Positions 16,038 to 25,400 of a stretch of 64,000 bases of DNA are shown piece after piece. Positions within the stretch are counted from its first letter, which is position 1. Every line of letters starts with the position of its first letter. The stretch comes from Mixta intestinalis (GTDB lineage Bacteria; Pseudomonadota; Gammaproteobacteria; Enterobacterales; Enterobacteriaceae), in NCBI RefSeq assembly GCF_009914055.1, contig NZ_CP028271.1:3844001-3908000 (forward strand), in the 5' to 3' direction. A model generated the notes under the pieces. That model was not told the DNA's origin. It made no database searches and saw only the letters and a list, made by a program, of their open reading frames with translations. A program made the translations under genes and the position numbers.

Positions 16038-16433
16038 TTTCAAATATGGGCGGCTTTTTGAGTTGTGATAAGGCTGAGCTGTTAGGTTTGTACAATAGCT
16101 TGCCGGGAAGCCAACAAGCCGAACTAATAACCTGGTTAAAAAATGCTTGATCGTACACTCGCTACACGAGGCATCCCAGGATTTGGCAATGTTGCTAATA
16201 TCGTATTAATAACGGGCTGGTTGATACTGTGTATGATAAGAATCCATCGAGACCACGTTATCGCGTTTCAGTATCCGGACACCGATTCCTGGAGCAGTAT
16301 AATAAGGCTGAAGGGTACTGTATAATTACAAAAAGCGGGTTAGTAAGCCAAATTGTACTGTAAAGTTCCCGATTATTCGGGGGTTTATATAATGGTTTCT
16401 CCTTTCACACGAAGGTAAACCAGTTATAGTCAG
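16038..16433. other. Region after the CRISPR array without a convincing gene
   Basis: 396 bases. A 60-codon frame at 16143-16325 (+) has no recognisable family or ribosome-binding site. A weak hairpin CCCGA-TTAT-TCGGG lies at 16368-16381 followed by GGTTTATAT. The stretch probably contains decayed mobile DNA. Confidence 0.4.
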
Positions 16434-16712
16434 ATGGATGTGTACTCCCCCGCGCCAGTGGTGGTAATGGCGGCGATAATAACAGGATGTTCAGTGCTCA
16501 TGGTAAATAAAAAACGATTGCGTGAAATTATATTGATTCCAGGCATTCTGTTCGGCTGGGTATGCCTGAGTTCTGCCGGTGTGACACCTCAAGGCGGGTT
16601 GAGCATACTACCGGAAAGTATCGCGTGGTATTGTGTAATCCTGACGTCTGTATTCGGTACGGTAGAACTGCTGATGAGAATTGCACTGCTGATTTTTAAA
16701 CCTAAACAGTAA
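16434..16712 (+). CDS. Small predicted membrane protein, unknown
   Basis: This is a 92-residue frame with three hydrophobic segments (about residues 8-23, 29-47, 62-86) and a short basic C-terminus. I do not recognise it. Its size and topology fit small phage or plasmid membrane proteins, and it lies among other unassigned small genes. The ribosome-binding site is weak, so even its being a gene is uncertain. Confidence 0.4.
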   Translation: MDVYSPAPVVVMAAIITGCSVLMVNKKRLREIILIPGILFGWVCLSSAGVTPQGGLSILPESIAWYCVILTSVFGTVELLMRIALLIFKPKQ

Positions 16713-16877
16713 AATAATAAGGTTCGCCTTTACCAGTAGCTAATTTATAAATATCCAGTTCGCGTTTTTCAGAATAAATACGTTGATGCTGGCTATGAGT
16801 CTCTCACTATCTGACTGCTCCAGGTTTTTACGATTAATGTCGGGTTCTCACCGGTGCGGGCAGCGACGTAACATATA
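16713..16877 (-). other. Possible C-terminal remnant of an unknown coding sequence
   Basis: On the minus strand a short frame ends QRIYSEKRELDIYKLATGKG...YYFTV before a stop near 16709. Its composition looks coding, but two stop codons lie about 12 codons upstream of this stretch. It may be the tail of a decayed mobile-element gene. No homologue is recognised. Confidence 0.25.
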
Positions 16878-17072
16878 TCAGCGCATTTTATGTGCTTTCG
16901 CCAACATTTTTAAGCCCTCGATTATTGCATCCCGTTTGGTGCCGTATATTTCGGCTAACTCGTCGAGTAATTCAGCCTCTTCAGGGGTTAAAAACACGCC
17001 TGGCAGACGGGCGCGGTTTGCGTTTCTGGCGCGATAGTTAGCGGCGGCGCGCCGTTGTGCTTCGGTAGTCAC
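16878..17072 (-). CDS. Small basic protein, possible ribbon-helix-helix regulator
   Basis: This is a 64-residue protein with an Arg/Ala-rich N-terminal helix (EAQRRAAANYRARNANRAR) and a C-terminal part LTPEEAELLDELAEIYGTKRDAIIEGL. The latter resembles the strand-helix-helix of ribbon-helix-helix DNA-binding proteins common on phages and plasmids. Its ATG overlaps the stop of the upstream gene by 4 bases (ATGA), so the two form a small operon. Function unproven. Confidence 0.55.
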   Translation of the reverse strand: MTTEAQRRAAANYRARNANRARLPGVFLTPEEAELLDELAEIYGTKRDAIIEGLKMLAKAHKMR

Positions 17073-17323
17073 AAATTCAACTCCTTGTCGGGGGCTACGT
17101 AGTCCCGCTCGCCAGGCTGGCTGGTGAAACGGTAGGCTGCTATTTGTTTGTGGTTCGACGTTAGCAACAATAAAAACTCCCGGCTTTGAAACCGGGAGTC
17201 ATGATACGCTGCCCAAAACGCGGCCCTGGCGACGTCGGGGTACCAGGTAGTGGTTTCGCTTCCCTGCATTCGCTCGCTACCGCCAGGCCGTTGTTTGAGT
17301 ACGTAAATTTTGTAACGGTACAT
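17069..17323 (-). CDS. Small hypothetical protein, mobile-element type
   Basis: This is an 84-residue protein (MYRYKIYVLKQRPGG...) from the ATG at 17323, which has AAGGAAG upstream; the frame is open further (to 17356) but lacks a site there. It is mixed alpha/beta in look with several aromatic and Arg residues and no membrane segment. It is translationally coupled to the putative ribbon-helix-helix gene. I do not recognise the family; the pair looks like a leftover of a phage or satellite. Confidence 0.5.
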   Translation of the reverse strand: MYRYKIYVLKQRPGGSERMQGSETTTWYPDVARAAFWAAYHDSRFQSREFLLLLTSNHKQIAAYRFTSQPGERDYVAPDKELNL

Positions 17324-17409
17324 GTTTTCTTCCTTAAACCGGCGAAAGCGCAACACCTCCGCCGGTTGAATAATCTGCCGCCTCTGTTATCCCTCTGGCA
17401 GCTTCAGGA

Positions 17410-18699
17410 TTACTGTACGGCCAGCGCGCGCAGGTCATTCACCCCTTTTTGCCTTACCAGCAGCGCCAACAGCAGCATGCCCGCCAGCGCCAGGATGCTC
17501 GCCAGCACGAAGGCTGAGTGATAACCGCCGCCGTACTGAATTAAAAAGCCGGTGATGCCCGGTGACAAAATACCCGCCAGGTTTGCCAGCAGATGCACAA
17601 AGCCGCCAGCGGTGCCGATACGTCCGGCAGGAACGATATCCTGCAACAGCGACCAGCAGGCCTGCGGCGTCATATAGGCAAACACGCTGGCGAGGGTAAT
17701 CAGCGTTACCGCCATCGTCACGCTTTGGCTCCATGCTGTCAACAGCACACAAACCGCGGCCACCGCCAGCCCAACGAAGATCACCAGCTTGCGCGACAGC
17801 AAAAAGTTCTGCGTGCGGCGATACAGCATATCTGAAATCATGCCGCCGCCGAGAAAGCCCGCCGTTGCGCCCAGCCACGGTAGAATGCCGATAATGCTCA
17901 TGCTTTTAATATCCAGATGCTGATAGTCGGTCAGGTAGCTGGGCAGCCAGGAGAGAAAGAAATACTGGATATAGTTAAAGCAGAAGAAGGCGCTGGCAAC
18001 GCCAATGACCGGCAGCGAGAAAACATAGCGCCACAGGCTATGGCTGTCTTGCTGCGGCGCTACCTCCGTTGCCAGGCTGGCGGGACGCTGGCTGGTAATG
18101 AGCTTGCGCTCTTCTGCGCTGACACGGGGATGATCTTCCGGCCTGTCGCGGAACAGCAGCAGCCAGCAGGCTACCCAGACAAAGCCGAGCGCGGCGATGA
18201 CCACAAAGGCGATGCGCCAGCCGAACTGTAGCCCTACCAGGCCGACGATTGGCGCGGCGATGGCGGCTCCCAGCGGCTGCCCGGCATTGGTAAAGCCGAC
18301 TGCGCGTCCCACTTCCTGTTTGGGAAACCAGTTAGAGATTGATTTATTGGTGGTAGTGCCCATCGGCCCTTCACCGATACCGAACAGCATACGCACCACC
18401 AGCAGGTGCATAAAGCCGGTAACCAGCGCGGTAGCGCCGCAGAACAGCGACCAGATGCCAGCGGCCCAGGCGTAGACGCGGCGCGGGCCGAAGCGATCGG
18501 CAGCCCAGCCGCCGATAAAGCAGAAAGCGCAGTATCCGATAAAGAAGCAGCTGAACAGAATGCCCATCTGCGCATCGTTAATATCTAAATCTTTTTTGAC
18601 CAGCGGCGCCATAACCGACAGCGCGGCGCGATCGAGATAGTTCAACATACCTGCGCAGAACAGCAGCAGGGCAACAACCACACGGTAATTTTTAAACAT
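17410..18699 (-). CDS. MFS transporter of the anion:cation symporter family (sugar acid uptake)
   Basis: This is a 429-residue 12-helix transporter. It begins MFKNYRVVVALLLFCAGMLNYLDRAALSVMAP, the pattern of the ACS family that includes hexuronate (ExuT), galactonate (DgoT) and glucarate (GudP) transporters; GGWAADRFGPRR and GEGPMGTTTNKSISNWFP are further marks. The ATG at 18699 overlaps the stop of the enolase-superfamily gene by 8 bases and is preferred to the longer frame from 18759. The coupling to a sugar-acid dehydratase-like enzyme suggests that it imports that enzyme's substrate. Confidence 0.85.
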   Translation of the reverse strand: MFKNYRVVVALLLFCAGMLNYLDRAALSVMAPLVKKDLDINDAQMGILFSCFFIGYCAFCFIGGWAADRFGPRRVYAWAAGIWSLFCGATALVTGFMHLLVVRMLFGIGEGPMGTTTNKSISNWFPKQEVGRAVGFTNAGQPLGAAIAAPIVGLVGLQFGWRIAFVVIAALGFVWVACWLLLFRDRPEDHPRVSAEERKLITSQRPASLATEVAPQQDSHSLWRYVFSLPVIGVASAFFCFNYIQYFFLSWLPSYLTDYQHLDIKSMSIIGILPWLGATAGFLGGGMISDMLYRRTQNFLLSRKLVIFVGLAVAAVCVLLTAWSQSVTMAVTLITLASVFAYMTPQACWSLLQDIVPAGRIGTAGGFVHLLANLAGILSPGITGFLIQYGGGYHSAFVLASILALAGMLLLALLVRQKGVNDLRALAVQ

Positions 18700-19849
18700 G
18701 GCGCTGGACTCCTTGAGCATCGATACGCAGGTCAGACAGACAGTAACGCTGTAGCACATCAGGAGCGGGCTGATAGCCCAGGCCCGGTTCGTCTGACAGC
18801 GTAAAGCTCACGCTCTGAGGCAGTGTCGGGTAAAGTTCGGCTTCGAACTCGATATAAGGCACTTCCATCTTCACGCTGTCGGGCAGGGCGGCGACCAGAT
18901 GCGCCGTGGCCAGCATACCGGCACCGTAGTAGAAGCAGTGTGGTACGACGCGCGCCTGATACTGCTGTGCCAGGGCGAACACGCGTAGCGCCGCGCTGAT
19001 ACCGCCGACCTTTGCCACGCTCGGTTGCAACACGTCCACCGCGCCGCTTGCCAGCAGATTATGAAAGCCCATATCACCATCGACGTTTTCGCCTGCCGCC
19101 AGCGGTACGCCGCTGCGTCGTAGCCGCGCCAGCCCCTGATAATCATCCGGTGGCCAGATGGGTTCTTCCAGCCAGCCGAGCTGTAGCGGGCGCAACAGCT
19201 GCGCCTGTTCCTCGGCCTGTTCACGCGTCCACGGACAGTTAACATCGACCATCAGCTGTACATCGTCGGGCAACGCCTGACGCGCGGCACGGATGGCATT
19301 CGCTTCGGTTTCGTGCAGCTTAAGAGTGGTATAGCCCTGACGATGGGCGCGCAGCACCTGCATTGCCACCTCTTCCGGATCGTTGTCGTAGCTGACAAGG
19401 CTGGCGTACCGCTCGATGCGCTGACGTTTTGCCCCCAGCAGCTGCCACAACGGTTGCTGTTGTAAATGACCCAGCAGATCCCAAAGCGCAATATCCAGCG
19501 CGGAAAGCGCGTAGCGTACCGGTCCGGTGCGTCCAAAGCCGTGCAGCGCCTTTTCCGCTTCCTGCATCAGCGCCGCGATCGCCTGCTGGCTTTGTGGTAG
19601 TGGACGATTCAGGAAGAAGGGAGCAACCAGCGTGCAAATCGCCTGCTCGCTGACCGGATTGGCCAGATGCCCAAATGCTTCTCCCCAGCCACACAGCCCG
19701 CTGTCGGTTTCTACTTTTACCAACAGCGATTCCATACGGCTGAGTGATGGCGAGGCGGCATTAAAAGTGATTTCCTGCTGCGATGGTGGACGCCGGTGTG
19801 CGCTAAATGGCACGGCGATACGTACAATTTCGATAGCGGTTATTTTCAT
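18692..19849 (-). CDS. Enolase-superfamily enzyme, mandelate racemase/muconate lactonizing type
   Basis: This is a 385-residue protein with the N-terminal capping domain and C-terminal (beta/alpha)7-beta barrel. The three metal-ligand motifs are visible: Asp in MVDVN, Glu in WLEEPI, Glu in AAGENVD. The second-strand motif reads TLKLHE (K-x-H, where mandelate racemase has K-x-K). The His of the usual His-Asp dyad is present in VVPHCFYYG, but the dyad Asp position is Ser (LQPSVAKVGG). Most relatives dehydrate sugar acids; the substrate cannot be deduced. Cotranscribed with the MFS gene downstream. Confidence 0.8.
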   Translation of the reverse strand: MKITAIEIVRIAVPFSAHRRPPSQQEITFNAASPSLSRMESLLVKVETDSGLCGWGEAFGHLANPVSEQAICTLVAPFFLNRPLPQSQQAIAALMQEAEKALHGFGRTGPVRYALSALDIALWDLLGHLQQQPLWQLLGAKRQRIERYASLVSYDNDPEEVAMQVLRAHRQGYTTLKLHETEANAIRAARQALPDDVQLMVDVNCPWTREQAEEQAQLLRPLQLGWLEEPIWPPDDYQGLARLRRSGVPLAAGENVDGDMGFHNLLASGAVDVLQPSVAKVGGISAALRVFALAQQYQARVVPHCFYYGAGMLATAHLVAALPDSVKMEVPYIEFEAELYPTLPQSVSFTLSDEPGLGYQPAPDVLQRYCLSDLRIDAQGVQRHV

Positions 19850-20138
19850 GCGGTTCCCTGTAAGGTGTTACCCGGCACGTAATTATTAGAAAAGCCGGTA
19901 GAAAGGTAAGGTGCTTAAACTATGAGCGAGTATAGGAAACCGCAACAGACGCAACATCGTGCATTAGCACAGGTTTAAAGCGGGTAATTGACGAAGTTTT
20001 AGTCGCGTTAACATAGCGGCGCGCGGTCGATCACAGAACCGCTAATATCAGGCAATTAGTCATATTGTTGGTAAGGTTTTGCCTGGCGGCGAAGTTTGGG
20101 GACTATCGAAATAAGCTTTTAATACTGTTTACTTTGCC
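19850..20138 (-). other. 289-bp gap upstream of the enolase-family gene
   Basis: No credible gene. The gap is long enough for a separate promoter for the enolase-MFS pair, so the minus-strand cluster may be two transcription units. No firm operator or terminator found. Confidence 0.4.
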
Positions 20139-20960
20139 TCAGTTAACCTGGATTACCATCTTCAGCGTGGTCGCTTCGCCCTGCTGTAAAGCCCTTAACC
20201 CCGGCATGCCGGTTAGATTATGCGCATTAACCGGATGGGTTTGCGGCTCCAGACAAATAAACGGCTTGCCGGGCTGACGAAATACCATTAGCCAGGGCGC
20301 TTCGCTGGTCAATTTCACCTGCATTTGCGCATCTTCAATCAGGGCGCAGCCGCTCCAGCCGGAATAACCAACGTTCAGCCAGGTATCGGCTGGCTTAACC
20401 GGCGTGGTGAAATCAACCGCTGACGGCAAGGTATCCTGCCATGCCAGTGGCAAATGATGTTCGCCTTCCGGCCAGTAGCCAGAGGCGGAAAACTGCACCC
20501 GACTATCGGGTTGAAGCTGAAAGAAGGGATGGAAACCCAGCCCGTAAACCATCATCTTTCGTCCATGATGCGTTAATGCCAGCTCAGCGTGCAGGGCATT
20601 ATCCACCAGCCGGTAATGCAGCCGGGCGGCATAATCAAATCCACAGTCGTAGCGGGAAGCGCAGCTTAGCGTAATCGCCTCTCCGCTCTGCTGTTCCACC
20701 GTCCAGCGTTGCAGCCAGCCGTCGCCGTGCAGAAAAAAGCGCTCATCCACCGGGCTGGATGGTAGCGCAATCTTCTCGCCGTGCAGTGTGAAAGCGTTAC
20801 CCGCCACGCGGTTAGCCAGCGGCAGCATCGGAAACAGCGCCTGCTGCGCGCCATACAGAATCGGACGGTTGTGCTTAAGCGATTCGAGGTGGAGAACCGA
20901 CGCCCCCTGCGGGGCGACGGCCAGGCGCAAAACGCCATTGTTGAGCGTTAGCGCGTCCAT
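20139..20960 (-). CDS. Aldose 1-epimerase (mutarotase) family protein
   Basis: This is a 273-residue beta-sandwich protein of the GalM-like superfamily. The catalytic His is in LGFHPFFQL and the Glu in CLEPQTHPVNAHN, both conserved for anomer interconversion. It is shorter than GalM (about 346) and closer to the YeaD/unclassified branch. Its start overlaps the sugar porter stop by one base, so it probably equilibrates the anomers of the sugar that the porter imports. Confidence 0.85.
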   Translation of the reverse strand: MDALTLNNGVLRLAVAPQGASVLHLESLKHNRPILYGAQQALFPMLPLANRVAGNAFTLHGEKIALPSSPVDERFFLHGDGWLQRWTVEQQSGEAITLSCASRYDCGFDYAARLHYRLVDNALHAELALTHHGRKMMVYGLGFHPFFQLQPDSRVQFSASGYWPEGEHHLPLAWQDTLPSAVDFTTPVKPADTWLNVGYSGWSGCALIEDAQMQVKLTSEAPWLMVFRQPGKPFICLEPQTHPVNAHNLTGMPGLRALQQGEATTLKMVIQVN

Positions 20961-22399
20961 TAACTGGCTCGCTTAGCGGCACGCGTCTGGGCTGCCGCGC
21001 CATACTGCGCTGCGATACGCTGCTCCAGTGCTTCCAGGCTGACGCCTTTAGTTTCCGGTACATACTGGCGAATATAGATAAAGCCAGCGGCGCAGATGAC
21101 GCCGTAGAGCAGGAAGCTGCCTGCGGCCCCCAGCCAGGCGTTCAGCAGCGGGAAGGTATAGGTCAGCAGGAAGCAGGCGATCCACAGCGCCAGCGTTCCC
21201 AGCGACATCGCCAGCCCGCGCACCCGGTTCGGGAAGATTTCAGAGAGCAGCACCCAGGTAACCGGTGCCAGCGTCAGGGCGTAAATTGCGATCGCCGCCA
21301 GCACCAGCAGCAGTACCGGCAGGCCCATAAAGCCCATGCCATAGGCCGCGCCGATCAGTGCATAAATGATGGTCAGGCCCGTTGCGCCAAACAGCATTAA
21401 CTTACGGCGTCCAATTTTGTCCACCAGCGGCAGCGCCGCGATGGTAAATACCAGATTGATCAGGCCGGTGGCGACGATAGATTTCAGCGTGCTGTTGATA
21501 TCAAACCCGGCGGAGGCAAAAATCTCCTGCGCGTAGTTAAAAATCACGTTAATTCCGCACCACTGCTGGAACACCGCCAGCACCATGCCCATGATAATCA
21601 CCGGCCTGACTTTCGGTTCCCACAGCGCTGACCAGGCAACTTTATGCGTATCTTTATTCAGCGTCAGCTGGATATCATGCAGTGTTTCATCGGCATAGCG
21701 CTGATTACCGATACGTTGCAGCATCTGGTGGGCGCGTTCGTTTTTCCCCATGCGTGCCAGCCAGCGCGGCGATTCCGGCACGAGAAACATCAGCACTAAA
21801 AAGGCGAGGGCAGGCACCAGCTCTGCGCCAAACATCCAGCGCCAGCCGGTTTGTCCGTTCCAGCTTTGGGCGATCTCCTGCATTGCGGCGTTGCTGGCTA
21901 CCGGCTCGGCAATCAGCAGGTTAATTAGCTGGGCGGCGAGTACGCCAATTACGATGGTCAGCTGATTAATAGCGACGAACTTGCCGCGTTTTTCTGCCGG
22001 GCTGACTTCCGCGATATACATCGGACTCAACGCGGAGGCGAGACCGATACCGACGCCGCCAACGATGCGATAAATCACAAACAGATCGAAGCTGGTGGCA
22101 ACGGCGGTGCCCCAGGCAGAAAGGCTGAACAGAATCGCTGAGAGAATCAGCGGTAGTTTGCGGCCAAAGCGGTCGGCGCACCAGCCGGAAACGATCGCAC
22201 CAAAGACGCAGCCAACCAGCGCAGAACTCATCGCCCAGCCGGACTGGCCGGGATCGGTAATAGAGAAGTAAGCTTCATAGAAGGGCTTGGCCCCGCCGAT
22301 AACTACCCAGTCATAGCCGAACAGCAGCCCGCCGCAGGCGGCAACCAGGCAGATAGTCCAGACATATCCCATGCGTAACTGCGTTTGCATACGTTCCAT
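20960..22399 (-). CDS. Sugar porter (MFS, XylE/AraE-like proton symporter)
   Basis: This is a 479-residue 12-helix transporter with sugar-porter signatures: GGLLFGYDWVVIGGA in helix 1, DRFGRK after helix 2, PESPRWLARMG after helix 6, KIGRRKL in the second half, and PETKGVSLE at the end. The long loop after helix 5 region (NAAMQEIAQSWNGQTGWRW) is like that of XylE-type porters. Exact sugar unknown. It lies between the DUF5107/TPR gene and the mutarotase in one operon. Confidence 0.88.
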   Translation of the reverse strand: MERMQTQLRMGYVWTICLVAACGGLLFGYDWVVIGGAKPFYEAYFSITDPGQSGWAMSSALVGCVFGAIVSGWCADRFGRKLPLILSAILFSLSAWGTAVATSFDLFVIYRIVGGVGIGLASALSPMYIAEVSPAEKRGKFVAINQLTIVIGVLAAQLINLLIAEPVASNAAMQEIAQSWNGQTGWRWMFGAELVPALAFLVLMFLVPESPRWLARMGKNERAHQMLQRIGNQRYADETLHDIQLTLNKDTHKVAWSALWEPKVRPVIIMGMVLAVFQQWCGINVIFNYAQEIFASAGFDINSTLKSIVATGLINLVFTIAALPLVDKIGRRKLMLFGATGLTIIYALIGAAYGMGFMGLPVLLLVLAAIAIYALTLAPVTWVLLSEIFPNRVRGLAMSLGTLALWIACFLLTYTFPLLNAWLGAAGSFLLYGVICAAGFIYIRQYVPETKGVSLEALEQRIAAQYGAAAQTRAAKRAS

Positions 22400-22471
22400 G
22401 GTTATTCCTCATTATACTTTTGTCGGGTAAGCGGTGCGGGCATTCTGTAACGCCCGCTTTTTTGAGGATCT

Positions 22472-25400
22472 TCAGGCAAAGACGCGTGTTTGTTGCGCCA
22501 GACGCAGCAGGTGCGCTTTGTCATGCGCCGGGTTAAGCGCCAGCAGCTCATCGGTCAGCCGGGTAAAGGCGGCGATATCACCAAGACCGAGGTGGCCCAG
22601 CGCCTCAACGAACAGGCAGTGCTGGCGTTGGATGCTGCGGGCGTCGCCGTCCAGCGCAATCAGGTCAGGCAGAGAAACCGCAAAGAAATCGGGTTCGATA
22701 ACATCGTCGCGGTGGTTCTGCGCCCACTTGATGAAACGCTGGAACTGCTGCTGCGCCGAGGCGGTATCGCCGGTCGCGGCCTGCGACATCGCCTGGTAGA
22801 AGAGATAATCAACCGGCTGATCGTTGTAATAACGTCCCGCCTCCAGTGACGATCCGCCCTGTAGCGCCTGTTGCCAGCACGCCTGCGCTCGCGCACCACG
22901 TTGCTGTTGCTGCGCACACCAGCCCAGCAGATACCAGATATCGTTGTCGCTTTGCCCCGGCAGCCGTCCTTCGCCAAGGTTTTCCGGGTAGTGCAGCGCC
23001 TGGGTTAACAGTGCTTCTGCCTGCGCCAGTTCACCGTTAGCGATATGCGCCAGCGCCCGGCGCTGCTGGTTGATCAGATACTGACCGGTGACTTTACCTT
23101 CACCCCCTTCCCAGGGATGGAATTTACGTGTCGCCAGCACCTGTGCTGCGGCGCTGTTTTCTCCGGCGATATGCCACAGGCTCAACAATTCGGCGGTCAG
23201 ATCGTCACGCTTAAGTACGATTTCACGGCGGGCGGCAAGCAGCGAGAGGCGTTCACTGACCGAACGGGCATTCAATTTACGCAGATAATCGAGCTCGAAC
23301 AGGAAGCGGGCATTGTCCGGCTCCAGCTCAACGGCGCGTTGCAGGTAGCTTTCGGCGCGCTGCGCGTCGTGCTGTTTATTCCAGGCGTGGATGCCGAGCA
23401 CGCGCTGTACGCCAGCGAAATCAGGCATCTGGCTGGCGGTGAATGCCCAGCAGGTTACCGCTTCCGCGTAGCGACGTTTGCTGTACCAGAAACAGCCAAG
23501 CAGATAACGGGCGAAGCCATCCTGCGGCAGACGTTGCAGCATCGCCACTTCATCAAGCGTATTGGGGAAACGCACGCGGGCAGTAAAATAGTCACGGGCG
23601 AGGGCGAGGTAGCGCTGCTGTTCCTGCGCATCGCGGGCCAGCGCCGCCAGCCAGAGTAACGGCATCGCTTCTTTCACCTCCAGTTGCTGAAGGAGATCAC
23701 GGGCCGCCTCTTCTGCGCCGAAGCTCAGCAGCCATCCGGCAAGCATACTGGCGTTGGTGCCGCGCTGACCGGTAACGCGCAACAACTCGTTTCTGTCCTG
23801 TTCGCTGCGCGTGATCGCCCAGCGGGCATAGTGCAGCGCGTAATTGAGCGGCCAGCTTTCCAGCTGTTGCGCTATCCAGCTTAGCGCCTGCTCCGGCTCG
23901 CCGTTTTGCTGCATCGCCAGCGCCTTCAGACCCATAGCGAGGTAGTTAGCGGCGTTGAACTGCAAACACTGTTCGGCGAAATTCAGCGCCTGGGCAGCAT
24001 CGCCTTTGCGTAGCGCCAGCCGTGCCAGTGCATAAAACGCAGCGTCACGGCAGTTGCCGCTCCAGCTGGCTTTATAATAGTCATCATAAGCGCCGGTATA
24101 ATCACCAAGACGCTCTTTTGCCGCGCCGCGCAGATGGCTGGCATCGCCGTTTTGCGGATTTTTATTAAAGCGATGCGCACGTTTCAGCGCGTTATCCGCC
24201 AGGTTGCGCGCTTTTTCCCAGTCGCCGCGGTTAAACTCAAGCATGCCGAGCGCCACGTTGCAGCGATAATCCAGCGGATCGATATCCAGCGCCCGCTGGT
24301 AGTAATCGAACGCGGAGCGGCTGGCGTGGTGATACTGCTCAAGGTGCTGGCCGATAAAATAGAGTTCGTCGCAGTTGTTGATATGCTGCGGCTGTGCCGG
24401 TGCGGTGGCGGCCTGCGGCAACGGCAGCGCTTCGGCGATATGTTCGCAGTAGCTCAGCAGCGTCACGCCCTGGCGGTCTACCAGCGACAGCGTCAGGCGC
24501 TGCGGCCAGCGATCGTCGAGGCGCTGCTGCCAGACTTCCGCCGGTTTTAACGATAGCGGCGTTTGCCAGAGCGTGGTGTTGCCATCGCTGAGGCGCAGGC
24601 TCGCGCCTTCCAGCGGCGCGATAGCGTAAATGCCCAGTTCCAGCTGTTCGCCGCTGCGCTCCAGCTTCAGCGCTGCCTGGGTATTGGCGTTTTGCAATGT
24701 TCCCAGCTTGCTGTAAGGCAGGAAGTGCTGCACGAACACTTTCTCTTCAAACGGCGCAATCCAGGTAAAATCTGGCTGGTTATCGGTGTACACGCCGGTC
24801 ATCAGCTCGATATAAGGCCCATTGTTGTCGGTCAGATTGCGATCCCAGGCGAGGCCGAAATCGCAGTTGCCCCACGTCCACTGTTTTTTGCCCGGCGAGA
24901 TATGGTGATCGGCAATATGCAGCAGGCCGCCCTGTTCACCGTGATGGTAAGCGCCGACAAAATCGTAATCTGATTTATCCGCCATATAGGAAGTCGGCAC
25001 CGGGATATTTTTATAGCGCGAGATATCGACGCCCGCCGAGTAATCCACCTTGTAATAGGTGCCGTGCGCCACGGGGAAGGCGGAGACATCGCGTTTGCCG
25101 TGGTCGAAGACGGCGGTCACGTCCGGCGGGAAGACGCTTTGATGATCGTCGCCCCCTTTGACCGCTGGATTTGCCCACCAGAGGAAGTGGCGCGGCGTGA
25201 CGTTGCCGTTAAACACTTTGCCGGTGATCTCTATCAGCGCCCGCTCCGGGTAGAGCGTAAAGCCTGCCATCACCTGCAAGCCGCGCATCGGCTCGGTTTC
25301 GCCCAGCCAGACCGTTTGTGCCCCGTTTTCATGCTGTTGAAAGGTGACGTCCACCGGCATAAAGGTGGTGGGGCGATGATGCTGCGGCCAGTTAAATTCA

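Noticed and set aside
14945..16158. Long minus-strand frames with repeating VYPRSRGEH / LSPLTRGT / RFIPAHAGNT patterns
   Set aside because: They are translations of the CRISPR repeats; the 61-base period makes all frames look repetitive. Not genes.
16143..16325. 60-codon frame after the CRISPR array
   Set aside because: No family, weak start signal, and a composition not clearly coding. Left as unassigned region.
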